The notes: generated by a model from the letters alone, not told the origin. DNA of 64,000 nucleotides from Notospermus geniculatus (GCA_002633025.1 NMRB01000596.1:242781-306780), one strand, 5' to 3'. Numbered from the stretch's first letter, positions 48,472-61,545 are shown. A program made the numbers and translations.

Positions 48472-49797
48472 CTTGCTTGCTTGTAATCCGTATTAGGAAG
48501 GATTGGTCACTCGAGTCGTTATCACGTTCCACGCTAATGCCTTCTACAACATCTACCGCGAAACTTCGAGGTGTTGTTCTTCTCACTGGTCTGATGACAT
48601 CCGAGATGTCGTACCTAGTGTATCCGCAGATAAGAACGTTGTTGCAAATGACGAAGGATTACTGGCAAAACGTGTCAGGAAGATTGTGCTGAGAGCTTCC
48701 GATGCATTTTATCTCCAGTCGGAGACGATTTTTAAAAACCTTAGTTGTTTCCATCTAGAATCTTAGGAGGAAAAGAATATGTTATGTTCCTGACAGAACC
48801 TTGATGGGTGGTTCTATTCGTAAATACAACAAATAATCCAAGTCAGATCTGGATTGCAGTCTGCTTTCGAAAGGCCATACATCCATGCATCATGTCAGTC
48901 CAAACACACTAATGTCTTTCCTGTTTCATTGGAGTGGAAATTCATAAGGGATTCCTGTGATTTTGAATAAAGGTAACACGAACCCGATAACAAATTAAAG
49001 TGGACAGGGCAGGACGTGCCTGCTGTCAATGCTTTCCCTGTCACACTCCTGTGGAGACGAGTCAGAGAACGAAGTATCATTCCTCCCTATCACCACGCAG
49101 TACTGTTCGATTGTTTCCCGTCTATAGCCTTGCGCTCTCGGTGTCGCTTCTTCGCAATTCCATAACCTCAAGATACTCCTTGACACGGCTCCCTTTTGAT
49201 CAGGTCAGACGTCACCGCTTCTTCTGATCAACGAAACCTCACTTAAAATCCAATTGAAACCCTTTGCGAGATTTCAACCTGTACTTCGCCTGGTTGACTG
49301 GAGATCCTACCTTTTGCAGCCTTTTAGATCAACCGCGTGGCCACCGTGGCGTGGCTGCCGTTAGCTGATGAATCCAACCTAGGTTTTCTCGACGCGATGT
49401 TTCTGGAGAATGCTTTTCGCCTTGATATGTTCGTGGTTGCACGATGCAAACAGTTGCCTACTTTTCACAGAAGGCTAACGGTGAAGCCAGACTGAGTTTG
49501 GTCTGCTACGCAGGCGTAAACCGGAAAATGAATGAGCGATGACGTTCGCTCCATTCGCTGTGCGACTCGCATTCTGTCGCTGCCAGGGCTCGCGTGTGTG
49601 GCAAACCTATTTGCTTCTTTGAGTTACTGGAACAATAACAGGTGCGATGAAAGAAAGGCAAACAAAATAGAACAGTTGGTGTTGTTTGTTCGCTGTCTGA
49701 TTGAAATCCAGTTTCTCTATGGCCGTGATTAGATTTTTCTTCGTTACAATCTTTGCAACCCATGCACACAATCTGTTGGAAAGTCACTAGGCCTATA
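48472..49797. other. 5' flank of three-finger gene copy 1, no second gene seen
   Basis: Should hold the promoter and any 5' UTR. Open frames at about 49506-49877 are shared with copy 2 but have no signal peptide, domain or splice context that I recognise. Confidence 0.4.
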
Positions 49798-49972
49798 TCA
49801 GACTGGGCCGTCACGCGGTACCGTGATGGAAGCGTGCACGTGACTTTGTCGCGCCCAACCGCGCAATGACTATACAAAATACAATATTTGTTTCGGCAGA
49901 AAACACCTACAATCCTGCGTGGAGGGGACGGAAAACAAATAATTTTTTTTCTTATCTCCTCATATACAAGGA

Positions 49973-50108
49973 GATCGCCTGATATGAGTAACTCATATCA
50001 GGCGAACTTCATATATGTGTGAATCAAGGACAAAAGTTTCTGAAAAAAAATCAACATCTGATTTTTAAAAAAAATCCGGTGTCCGAAAATCTCTCTTTAT
50101 AAGCTGCT
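49973..50108. repeat. Inverted copy of the 41828-41950 repeat at the block junction
   Basis: It contains CTGATATGAGTAACTCATATCAG and ends TCTCTCTTTATAAGCTGCT directly before the second 7-kb block. It is the opposite orientation of the sequence that follows the first direct duplication. Confidence 0.7.
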
Positions 50109-50145
50109 GGTCGCCGCTGAATCGAACGTACAAATATAATTCGTA

Positions 50146-53100
50146 TCATCGGTTAAAGAAAACAGTCAGTAAAAGTAATAGAACCATGCAGGTCAAACAC
50201 GGTGAAATTGTCACCGCATGACTGTCCTTGTTACACGCATGGCCTCTACAGCACGATGTACATTTCAAATACGTCAGTCCGTATCCTTGGAACTTGCATC
50301 CGTAATAACACTTGTCAGTGCAGCTTCGTTCGATACTGATTTTGACTCCGTGTAGCTCCACACGTTCCACCTAGAATGAAAAGAATGGAGGTTTTATTTA
50401 TCATAGCACTGAGAAACCTAGGCCCTGTTTGAAAGCGTCTCCAATGCACACATTACGCCTGTCAGTTTTGGAATGTCTGATGAATGCAAGGTGGCATGCG
50501 TTACATATGACAAAGGACCCGAGACAAGCCGAGGTCATACGACTACATCCCGCTAAAGCCTGGGTCACAAATGCCACCGGGCGCCGTACGATTTTCCCCA
50601 CCCAGCGGCTTGCTGTGGATTTTTGAGACTGAAACTCAGATCGAAGCTGAATTATGCCGAAATCGCCTCAATGGATAAGCGGAAATTAAACTAGATCAAA
50701 CTGGGCACCGTAGAAATTGGCCAAAATGTCTGTTTTTACTCGCCGTACGGTCGCCGTACGGGCCCCGGAGTGGATATGTGACCTAGGCTTTAGGCTGCGT
50801 TTAGCTGACACGCGGAATGCGGTATAGGGACGCGGAAACCCTGGCGGAAAGATATGTTGTATGGGAAAATGCATTGCATTTTCCGCTTCCGCAATCCGCA
50901 TTCCGCGTGTCAGCTAAATGCAGCTTAAATCAAAGTTGCAACAATCTCCCTCGTATCGTACTTCGTCATATCTTAATCGATAGCATGATGATGGCAACAT
51001 TTTTAATGGCAGCATCATGATGGCTGCCCTGAAGGATTTTCTAGATGCAGACAGATGTAATGAATGGAAGACCTGCGCGTAATAAAGAATCTGGCCTGGA
51101 AATAACGCAGAATATGGCTGGTTACCAAACAACTCGATGGCATGTGTAAGCAGGATCGCCAAATTGATTGGTGAATACCCTGATATGTAATTGATAGTCT
51201 CCCGGGCTAACCCAGGGATATACTTTGGATCGAACATCCATGTCAGATATCGCTGACAATTGTTTGCGGCTAATTGGTAGCCATGTACCTTACAATATTC
51301 GTCCTTCCGGCCGCAGGATATGATGTCAATCTTTGGAAGGTTCGACTGACAGCTGTGTGTCTTGGGGTCGTATGGTTTATTTTTGTAGCTTTCCTTGCAC
51401 GTGTAGCACGATAGGTTCGTTCCAGTGAGTTGTTCGTAGAACACTCCGCCGAATGCTGGAATGAAATTTCACAGTTCTTTTAAGGATTTGGCAAAAAGAT
51501 TTGAATGAAACTCGTCTTCCCCAATGATCGGCTTTAGTTTGAATTACCAAACGACGACTGTTACTCGCAAATTCAAGTCTGAAATTGCGTTAACAGAGGC
51601 ATGGACTATCNTAAAAATGACGTTGCAAATCAGAATAATCTTCCAAAAATCGCATTTTACAACATCCACAGAGCAAGTCCCCAGCAAATCTGTCAGCGTA
51701 TCGCTACATAATGTACCCATCTACGTTCACAGTCACTAAAAACGTGAACCAACCGTCCGGTATATTCCATCTGGACATTAGGTGCATATTTCCTATGAGT
51801 CCAGTTCTATTGATTGACCCGTGACAAGTCTTTGGCTAGCTTCGCTGTTGGCCGCTACGCGGCGCGTTGGGCCCTTGCGTCGAGCTCAACAAAGAACTTG
51901 AATTATTTAGATGCATGACATTAGAATCGTTTTGAGCAGTACATGATGACATGAATCGTAAGGTACAGAGCTTTTTGTTGGTAATTATCTGGCAAATGTA
52001 GCGACTCTCACAGAATTTGATGAAGTTACTTCTTTGACGAACCATCATAGGTTTAGGGAGACTTTGATTGATACGTATGTCGATGAGACATCCGCTCATC
52101 AGTCACTACTGCAACGCTACATGAGTAGGAGAGTCAGATACGCCATCAGACTCTGCCTTTGATTCTTAATGAAGAAGCCGAGAGCTGCCTTTGATTCGTA
52201 ATGAAGAAATCGAGATACCAGCGTCTTTTAATGTATGTACGTGTACATGTACATGTAACTTCACGCCAGAATCACAAAAACCACCGTTCCAGAGCGCCCC
52301 CTCTGTCCCTTACAGGAATCTAAGTCCCCCTGGAATCTAGGCCCAGTTGTAAAGTTCAACGGAAGATTCGGAAATATGGCTGTAATCAAAGAAACCTTAA
52401 CCATTCGAATACAGCCTTAAAGTAGCAGACTATTGTTACTCGGACTTGCTTTCCAAGTGCCATCTTTCATACCGATCCTATTCTTCGAGAAGGGATGAAG
52501 TGTATTGGTAATTGGATGAACCCACACGATAGAAGGAAGGGATCGTTTTCCATTGGGAAAGCGATTCGTAAAATCCTTTTAGATTTGTCCCGTGATGTCA
52601 ATATTATTGTAGGAGATGCCTTTTGTTGCTTTTGTGGCTCAATACTTTTGAATGCCGTAGATGTCGACGCCTGTAGGATCTTGGAGTTCGCTTCCTTTTA
52701 GCAACATTGTGTCTGTCTTCCGCAGATTCCACCCATGAATGGTGTAACAATTCTGTTTATTGTTCACAAATCCCTCGTAGCTTTCGGCATGATGACAAAT
52801 GTAGAAAATCCAGTCTGGTTCGGCAGAATAGACGACTCGACAAAGACTAGAGTTCACCGATCTTTCCGCCCAAAAGAAGGTGTGTTGTTAAGAAATGCCA
52901 ATTTTTGTACGGATACAGCGCGGTGAATAAGAAAGTCTCCGTCGACAGCCTAACTGCATAAGCCAGTCTACATGTAGCTAAGGTTGGAATCTGAGTCTAG
53001 AGTGGGAGCGATTGGGTATCTTTATACGGCGTAGGGCCTATATTTCTGCATTAGTTCGTTAATTTTCGCCCGAGATATCATTCCCATCACCTCCTAACCC

Positions 53101-56100
53101 CAAGGCTATAATCCTCATGTTCTTGGATTCCGTAATTAACCTGGAGTGATGGTAAATCGGTGAATCTTGTGACCACTGATCAGGGATCTAAGGAGGAGTA
53201 TTAGGGGCCGGGTGATTGGTCAATCAGTAAGCGACAACGAGTAGCCATACTGAGACTGATGGACGGCCTGTCAGCAGCAGACTTGCCTGTCACGCACATC
53301 CCTTTGATAATGATGGATCAACCAAAATTCCTCCACACTGAGGTGCATGTAAATCTGCCCACTCAGCATTACCAATAGGATCTTTACACTGTAGTGCACG
53401 ATGTATTCGTATAGTTCATGCAGCCAATCCACTCTTTCAGGAGTCAGTGGGAATTCAAGCCAGACTGCCGGACACTGTGGTGTCATCCATCACTTTTAAC
53501 TGATATTGGTACATGTACCTAAATGTACATGTACATTAAACTGCCCTCCATAAGTTTGGGAACACTTAGGTAACAGGTTTTCCTTCTTGTAACACATTCT
53601 GCTGCCTTCTGTGCCCACGGAATGAACTTGTCACAAACACGGTTAGGAAAATGTTCTCCTGATATTTCACTCACTAATAAGACCATTTTTGCCCATCGGG
53701 GAAGTTTGTAAAAATAATTATTTTGAAAATATCAAAATCTGATATTTTCATGATATTTCTAAATTTCACCATTTCACACAAACATTTTCATTTCTTTTTC
53801 ATAGGAAGAGAGTCTTAAACCGAAAGGCGTTATTTATGATTCACTGACTATTAGCAATAATGACAATGAGATAATTTATAGCCATTTTGATAATTTGCCA
53901 TTATCTTTATATTTTCCACGTAAATTACACAATTATATGATTCATATTGAACCACCGAGACCTCAGCTTCGTTGCTACTAATGTGCCACATAGATATCAG
54001 AGTCTTGATACCTCTTAGTCCCCTTTGTGTAACTTTCATGATAATATCAGAATCAGCATAATCAAGGAAAAATGATATTCCATTGCATTTCGAATATTCC
54101 TGTTAGTTATGAGTTTCAAACATTTGGTACTTTATATTTCATGGCCTTGAGATCTATGAAAAACAAATGCCATTGAAAAATCCTTGCGTGATGAGGTGGC
54201 AGATTAGAATCTCAATCTGATTGCTTGTGGGTGATGGTTCTACCTTGGGGGAATATTCCTCCAAGGTTCTACACATTAGGGGTTTTACATCGGGAAGGCC
54301 GTGGCAATGATCGATAACAGAACAATCGGGAATGAAATTTGCCGTTCATTTGGATCACCCTGTAGATGAAAATAATCTCTATTCTTGCTGCAAAGCACTT
54401 TAATGACCGAGTACAAAATTAATAAGAACTCCCCAGGGGCTTTTCAGCAAAATAGCCAGTAATGCATTTCTCGGCTACGCAAACAAACCGCCAGCGATTA
54501 TTTCTGATATTGTCATAATTTCATATTTCTACATTAAGCAGAGACTGAGTCCATTAGGAGTTCGCTGAGGTTAATGCAAATAACTTTGCCTGCAAGCTTT
54601 GTAATTATTTTTCATTAAAATCGATGAGGTCGAGATGTACTGAGCTGGAATAGGCGATAAGGTGAGGCAAAAGATGAGTTTCCCAAGATTCCCACATAAT
54701 GGCGTGGGGGGGGGGGTACAGACATGGGCCTACGTGTACTTTAAGATGACGTAAATGTACAAGCCTAACAGCAATAACGGTTCGTTGGTGTAAGGCCGAG
54801 GGGCACAGCGCCACCATCGATGGCCAGAGGAACCAGACTTTGCATAAAGTTCATCCAGTTGACCTAGTTCATCCATATACGATCGATGTACACCGTATAC
54901 ATGGTAAGGCACCAGTGTAGACATCGATTGGGACTGCTCGAGAAGACTGTTCGAATCTACGTATTTGAATGATCTTAGTTATCAATTAGGTATGGAAACT
55001 GTTGCTTCACATAAAAGAATGAGTTGAAGTATGGTACCTCACCTGTGATGAAGGAGTGGTATGGTATCACAGCGCGCCAAACTTCTCAAGTGATGAAAAG
55101 GATGGCGGCCATTTTTTTACTGAAGCATAGTGTGCCGCTGAGATCATGTGATTCCGTATGACCAATCAGAAGGCGTCCTTAAAGTTACCTAAAAAAATCG
55201 TGCAAAAAACCTCGAAGCCTGTGTGGAGATACATGTAATTCAAATTTCTTATTCGGGACACGCTTTGCCCCCAAATGATTTGAATGTGCATCAAAATCAA
55301 TCGATTACGTGAGAGGAAACGGGCGAAATATCGGGGACAAAATTATTCATGCTAAAAACTGTGATGATTTTAGGTGGTGAGAATGCCTGACGGCCAGCTC
55401 ATAACCAGAACTATGTCATTTTACGACTGAACATGATTATAAAGAGTCTGGAATGAAGGCGAGACGAATTCATCTAAAACTGATCAAATTTGGATGATTA
55501 TCTATAGCATATTTGTGTTACACGTCAAGGCACAGCAACAAATCACAACTCTCATCTTTAGTTACGTTGCCAGATGTCTAATAAACCACACCGCTGAATA
55601 CGAATGCAATTAACTCTGCTTGGTTCATGCAATTTCCGAGAGCAAATCAATCTGGAGGAAAGTAAATCCAGTGACAGGTCCTGATATACCGAGTCAGCAG
55701 ACGGAAGAAAGTAATTTTGCGCCATCTCTGTAAGTCTTCTTTTAGGAGACTGAGGCGTGATGGATAAGATGAGACACTGACAAGATGGCCGCTCTGGTGA
55801 ATGTCGCAAATTACCCTCGTGTCACGCGGTCCATTATTAGAAGAAAAAACAAATTGCAAATAATTGTTCTTGTCATTAGTCTCTTTGTTAACCCCTCTTT
55901 ACATCTAAGATGACCGTTTTTTCTACTTTTTTTGCATAGTTAAACATGACCGTGTCAATGGGTCATATGAATAAAGACTAGCAAATGCTTTTACTTCAGA
56001 TTTGTACAGCATTGCCTCGTGCATTTATATTGCAAAGAAATTCAAGTAAAAGCATTTATTGGTCTTTATTCGCATGACCCCATGTGTGTTTAACGCGATG

Positions 56101-56758
56101 TACGGTAGAGCACAAAGAGTCTCGCACTGAGAACTGCAGACCCATTAAAGTAAACTCGGAAACAAATAATTTACTGTCTCCAACTGCAAATGTTGTATGT
56201 ACATGTATCTTCAAATGAGGTGACGAATATGCAGTCACGTTAACCATAATTCTTCATTTTAATTTAATTACAGTTAGACGGAAAATGGCTCATAATTCCA
56301 TTAGTAAGCTTCAGAGGTGAGAGTTGTCCTCGGGATATATCCTCGGATATCACCATTACATGTTCCGAAACATCCCTTCACACGCGATTCCAGCAACCGT
56401 GGTCAGAAAGGCATTTCAACGATGCCCAATAAACCCAAAATGGGTGTGTCAATTTAAAAAAGATGAGAAAAAGAGCAGTATGATACATATTTAAGGTAAA
56501 ATGTTACGTTTCGCCATCATCAAAATGATATTGGAACACGACGAGGCTACACCAACCAAGGAGTTTGTTTGTGTGATAGCATCCTAGAATCGGTAAAAGT
56601 ACATTCGTTAATGGTAAATCGTTTCCAGTCTAGTCTGGCATTTTCTGGACGAAAGACCCAAATCATCCCCATAGTTACCATGGAATAAACAACCTACCTC
56701 TGTCAATAAGAAGATTTAACAGTGTTATCCATGTCATAAACGACTTGGTCGCATCCAT
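50146..56758 (-). CDS. Three-finger (Ly6/uPAR-like) GPI-type protein, copy 2 (3 exons, 150 aa)
   Basis: Exons: 56758-56698, 51455-51289, 50370-50146; same lengths and phases as copy 1. Exons 1 and 2 are identical to copy 1. Exon 3 changes only one residue (Phe for Ile three residues from the end) plus a few silent sites. All twelve cysteines, the signal peptide and the hydrophobic GPI-type tail are kept, so the gene looks functional or is an allele of copy 1. Intron 2 is lengthened by two adjacent MITEs (50558-50927), and intron 1 holds an insert joined through a single N (51611). Extracellular surface protein; ligand unknown. Confidence 0.85.
50558..50927. mobile_element. Two adjacent PIF-like MITEs in three-finger intron 2 (copy 2 only)
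   Basis: Element 1 (about 50557-50789) has ends AGCCTGGGTCACA / TGTGACCTAGGCT. Element 2 (about 50793-50924) has ends GGCTGCGTTTAGCTGACACG and inverse. TAA/TTA triplets sit before, between and after them, and copy 1 has one TAAA at the site. Element 2 probably inserted into the edge of element 1 or beside it. Confidence 0.75.
51611..51893. other. Copy-2-specific insert beginning with a single N
   Basis: Copy 1 reads …GACTATCGAGCTC… without interruption; copy 2 has N plus about 282 bp ending GGGCCCTTGCGTC. The insert contains a small hairpin (GGCCGCTACGCGGC) near its right end. It may be part of a retroelement or a contig end joined wrongly. Confidence 0.6.
53540..54205. other. About 670-bp insert in copy 2, no gene
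   Basis: Absent from copy 1 at about 45610. It starts near CCCTCCATAAGTTTGGGAAC, reminiscent of Tc1-type ends, but I could not find a matching inverted end. AT-rich; no open frame of note. Confidence 0.5.
55939..56094. mobile_element. Fold-back element in three-finger intron 1 (copy 2)
   Basis: Orthologue of 47688-47832. Confidence 0.65.
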
Positions 56759-57560
56759 CTTGCTTGTTTGTAATCCGTATTAGGAAGGATTGGTCACTCC
56801 GAGTCGGTATCACGTTCCACGCTAATGCCTTCTACAACATCTACCGCGAAACTTCGAGGTGTTATTCTTCTCACTGGTCTGATGACATCCGAGATGTCGT
56901 ACCTAGTGTATCCGCAGATAAGAACGTTGTTGCAAATGACGAAGGATTACTGGCAAACCTTTTGATCAGGTCAGACGTCACCGCTTCTTCTGATCAACGA
57001 AACCTCACTTAAAATCCAATTGAAACCCTTTGCGAGATTTCAACCTGTAGGCTACTTCGCCTGGTTGACTGGAGATCCTACCTTTTGAGATCAACCGCGT
57101 GGCCACCATGGCGTGGCTGCCGTTATAGCTGATGAATCCAGCCTAGGTTTTCTCGACGCGATGTTTCTGGAGAATGCTTTTCGCCTTGGTATGTTCGTGG
57201 TTGCACGATGCAAACAGTTGCCTACTTTTCACAGAAGGCAAACGGTGAAGCCAGACTGAGTTTGGTCTGCTAGTACGCAGGCGTAAACCGGAAAATGAAT
57301 GAGCGATGACGTTCGCTCCATTCGCTGTGCGACTCGCATTCTGTCGCTGCCAGGGCTCGCGTGTGTGGCAAACCTATTTGCTTCTTTGAGTTTCTGGAAC
57401 AATAACAGGTGCGATGAAAGAAAGGCAAACAAAATAGAACAGTTGGTGTTGTTTGTTCGCTGTCTGATTGAAATCCAGTTTCTCTGTGGCCGTGATTAGA
57501 TTTTTCTTCGTTACAATCTTTGCAACCCACACAATCTGTTGGAAAGTCATTAGGCCTATA

Positions 57561-57790
57561 GACCTTTCCAACAAAGATGGTGGTCTAACAATTCTCACCA
57601 TATGGCGTCAGGAGCTTAATGCCATTCAATGGTTGCCGGCACGCTGAGCTGGTTAACCGGGCCACGGGCACAAAGGATTATACAGGTGAAACTGTTTGAG
57701 AGGATGCCTTTGGTAGTGTTGTATCTTGCATGGACAATGAATGGCCACGACGTCATATGGGAAAACTAATAAGCCACCATCTTTGTTGGA
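57561..57790. repeat. Inverted repeat at the end of the second 7-kb block
   Basis: TTTCCAACAAAGATGGTGG at the left is inverted at the right (CCACCATCTTTGTTGGA). Homology between the two 7-kb blocks stops at its first base. Confidence 0.7.
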
Positions 57791-58808
57791 GAACGAAATT
57801 TATCAATAGCATACCGTCCATAGAGCTGGGGGTGGGGGAGAGGTCGTCTCCCATTAATGCCCAACCTAGATTTCCGTTATTCTCCAAAGCCCAATCAGTT
57901 ACTGGCAGACATTGACAATCATTTGCCTTTACATTGTTCCCGCAATTTCAGAACAATGAGACCATTTGATACTTCATGAGATCCATCGAGGCCATGGTCT
58001 TCCCTTTGTCGACATAAAGGTAGCAATCACGAAAAAAACAGTGGTTTGCAATTGGCAAAAGTGATGTTCCTTGTCCCGTAATTGCGATGATGACGGCGAC
58101 GATTATGAGAAATGATTTCCGCCGCTTTCAATGGGAATGACCGCCTCGCCGGGACGTTATCTAAAGCGGCAAGGTGGGTCATGCAAGCTACCGGTAGTTG
58201 CAAAGCAATCAGCAATATTCCCAAACCTTTGAGACAAGGTGCAACGTTTTGATAGCTAAGTCAATGAAGTTACAGTTTTAAAGGTGGTATGGGCGCCACT
58301 GTGAATCGAAAAACCAACACGTCTGTCCTATAGTAGGCCGTTTGAAAATTGACCAATCAATACCTTACCTGGTTGCTAGGACTCAGCATCACCGGGTGAG
58401 GGACATTTCCATGGACAGGAAGCTTGGAGTGATTTTATTAATTGAAATTCTGTGTCGAGTGTGTCAGCGATTCAAATACATGAAGAGAGCCAATACAAAG
58501 CAAACAGGAGTTCAATACATGTGCACGTTTTGTTCACACCTGTAGATACAAGGATTCAGGGTGGTCTTGGCAACCGTAACAGGATTGATGGTCTTCGGGT
58601 GTTCCGGGATCGTGTGGAGGGAAGGGCTTGTGTAAAGATAAGAACACCAACGCTTTATTAGTACATGTAGTAAAAATTTATGGAATTCTCATGAAAATAA
58701 ATGAATATAGGTTGCAAAGGATTCTACCCTGCCATTTTCTTTGTTGAGAGACATGGAATTGCTGTGATGAAATGGAATACGCTATCACATACATGTATTG
58801 CACATTGA
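57791..58808. other. Intergenic and 3' flank of the transporter gene
   Basis: No gene seen. From about 58530 it resembles 62600-62900 (TGCACGTTTT…, AAGAACACC…), the 3' flank of the second transporter. Minus-strand AATAAA-type signals occur near 58650 and 62752, so these stretches probably include the 3' UTRs. Confidence 0.5.
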
Positions 58809-61336
58809 TCAACTTGAATCTTCTATAATAACGGTGAGTGATTCGGGTGACTGTCGCCGTTTGCAAGTACCATCCACCCATATTTTCAAGTAAAAAAGAA
58901 CACAAACCAGAATAGCTGCACCACCGAAATACAGAGATGTGTCATAGTTACCTGTCAAGTCGTACAGAACGCCTGCAATAGGTCCACCTGTGGTCCAGCC
59001 AATGCCACTCATGAGGGAAAATAAGCCGTACACTGTTTTGACATTATCCAGCCCAACCATTTGTTGCATCAACAGGGGCACCACGCTGGCATAAGGTGCC
59101 GTAAAAAACCCAAATATCAACGCCAAAACGACGAACATCGGGTAAGATTCGAAGTGGGGAAAGACAAAAAGAGTAGCACTATCAATTAATAACGTCACGC
59201 CGAACAAGGTAAAAATATTCACCGACTCAAGACCTCCGATTGCACCAGTGATAACCCGACCTAAAAAGTTCGAACCTCCCATCACACTGAGTATTGCAGC
59301 AGATTGAGTTCGCGTTACTCCAGTTTTGTGCTCAACCATGGCCGCTATATGGACGTAAGTTACTGATAAGCCATTTGCACATGCGAGTGCTAGCAGCATA
59401 AAGAGTATAACCGACGCATTTTTTAATGTCGAGATATTGCACACGTTCCTCTTCTGCTTTGCCTTGTTTGTGACTTTCGGATAGAGCAGCGCGCCACACA
59501 CACAACAATTCAACACCACGCCGCTGCAAATTATAAGTGACCCTCTCCATCCGTAGGCCTCGATCAAATACTCGATCACTAAAGGCATGACGAAGGATCC
59601 AACGCCACTTCCGCTCACGGCGATCCCGACAGCTAACCCAGCCTGTTTCTTCTTGAAGTAGTAAAGCGGTGCTGTTGTCATCAATAACATGATTACTGAG
59701 AAACCAAAACCTGAAAGAAGATCATTGGATCTATTATCAGGCCGAGCTAAAAAGTGTCGTCTAATTCGGTTTCCAGAAACATAAACATGTTTTAGGCCTC
59801 GCCGTACATTGCTTATGAGATGTGTGCGGACAGTGGCTTTCAAACTAGTTTTCGCCGACGGCCGTTTGCTATCAAAAATAGTCTTTATCGCAAATGGAAA
59901 ACGAAAATTGGTGAAAGAAATGTCCAGCAACTCAACTGTACTGACACAAGTCCGGTGCTGGCCTCGGCGTTGTTTCGCTTCGTTCAGCTTCTTGACCGCA
60001 AAGCAATATGATGCCCACATCGAAGTTCCTTTTACGGGAATTTTGTCGCGTCGCCATTTATTTTACTGGCTACGCATACTGATATCTTACCTGTTATAAA
60101 GCCGAACGTGACCATGAGTGCATAGACATTTGAGATGTAGGCAGATGCTAAGAGACTCATAGACGAGATGACAGCGCCAGCGATGACGACAGGCCTGTCA
60201 CCGAACCGCTCTGAAAGAATCGCTCCGATGGCACCTGAAGTAAAGAATAGATTGACCATGACTACATGGACTACATGTACAGCCTCCTCATGGCACTTTG
60301 TCGTGCTCATTACACTGACCGGTTGGCATGAGAATGTAACTTTGACATGTATTGCAAGTAAAATACACGTATGTTGTAATCTGCAAGCGCCACCTGTGAT
60401 GAAGTGACCGCACTGATTGTGCCATCCAACTCCAAGGTCCCTTGCGCAACGTATGAATTTAAAGCGATCAGAAACCTTCCATGCTTTCGAAGTCGATAGT
60501 AAACATCTGAATTCATGGGTTTTTGCTCGTAGCCTTGGCTCGTACATTTACGTACGTAGGCTACTATAGGCCTACAAATTATTTCTTTGGTAACGAACTG
60601 CCTGTACGCCAATATTTGCCATAGGTGCAGCAGGCTTAGGATAGCATGAAAGGTAGGCCTAACTAACAAAGGTTTGAACTGCTTCATTTGAATACGCTAT
60701 TTGAAGAACCACATGAACAGAATGACTGGTCGACTGTGATACGCATGAGAATAACAAAAAGTTGACCTACATGTAGGTCGCCTTAGGCCTAGTTTTACAG
60801 CATACTTTGTTCGCTTGTCATTGATGTCGAAGATCCGCCTGAAAATGGATAAATGTCGAAAAAAGCTGCACGTACATGCACGACTTGATGTACTTTGAGG
60901 TTGTTAGTCAGTGCAGTGCAGAAAACTCGTAAGAAGTGGAATCCACTACCGTATGTTTACCTGTCGTGCCAATCATCCCCAACTGGATCGAACCGATCCA
61001 AGATATCTCGCTGGTACTGCTGCTCTCGAAGTACTGTTTCCATTCAATGAAGTATACACCATATGACCTGGCGAATCCAGCAAAAATGAAATAGGAGACG
61101 AACGAGGCAAGGACAATCATCCAGCCCCAATGGGGTGTTGGTGACCGACACCTCAACGAAGCACGTTCTTGGATCGGACATATCAGACTTCGTTTATGTT
61201 TATCACGCTCCAAGTGATGTTCTTTAACTCTTTCGGCATCGGGGCGCTCGTTTTCATCATTTTCATCATCCAGGCTTCTTGTCGACCTTGCCTCCTTTTT
61301 CTTTGGATCTACCATCAAAGTTGCCGGTCCAGCCAT
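58809..61336 (-). CDS. SLC16/monocarboxylate transporter-like protein, copy A (3 exons, 473 aa)
   Basis: Exons: 61336-60961, 60234-60091, 59710-58809; GT-AG, phases 1 and 1. This is a major-facilitator protein of the plasma membrane. A charged cytosolic N-terminus (residues 1-65) leads into TPHWGWMIVLASFVSYF, the first membrane segment with the WGW of SLC16 proteins. Exon 2 carries the loop SERFGDRPVVIAG after segment 2-3. Exon 3 has LYYFKKKQAGLAVGIAVSGS, the second family signature, and the remaining helices. Length matches the family (about 450-500). The first ATG that stays open is used; an in-frame stretch before it has no ATG. The substrate (lactate-type anions, aromatic amino acids or other) cannot be assigned. 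It lies in tandem with a diverged paralogue at 62913. Confidence 0.85.
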
Positions 61337-61545
61337 GTTTACCGAAAGAATTGACTCCTCCGCATGATATGCCACTATACAATATTCCTATGTTATTTGC
61401 AGCGCTAACACAAGTCTATCCAATACACCGACAGGCCTATAATGGAAGGTTTCCACTCGGCTGTTGATGCCAGGCTGGTTTACTAACGTACAGTGCAGTA
61501 TATCCAATACTTAGCTGTGTGCAGCAAAAACATTGATCCAATTTC
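61337..61545. promoter_or_regulatory. 5' flank of transporter copy A, no motif identified
   Basis: Only about 210 bp separate the ATG from the palindromic-core element at 61546. Part of this is likely 5' UTR or promoter. No TATA box or other element stands out. Confidence 0.3.

Larger units (their letters stand above)
42771..49797. repeat. 7-kb duplicated block, copy 1 (three-finger gene)
   Basis: It matches 50109-57560 in the same orientation from TCGCCGCTGAATCGAACG to TAGGCCTATA. Copy 1 alone carries the MITE at 45442-45594 and the insert at 46299-46554. The match starts only about 30 bp past the stop codon. Confidence 0.9.
50109..57560. repeat. 7-kb duplicated block, copy 2 (three-finger gene)
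   Basis: Counterpart of 42771-49797. Copy 2 alone carries inserts at 50558-50927, 51611-51893 and about 53540-54205. The match ends at TAGGCCTATA, where a new inverted repeat begins. Confidence 0.9.

Noticed and set aside
49506-49877. 123-codon minus-strand frame shared by both 7-kb blocks
   Set aside because: No domain, signal or splice context; persistence is explained by the near identity of the blocks.
59809-60099. Plus-strand frame opposite transporter intron 2
   Set aside because: Antisense to an intron and exon edge of a well-supported gene; no features of its own.
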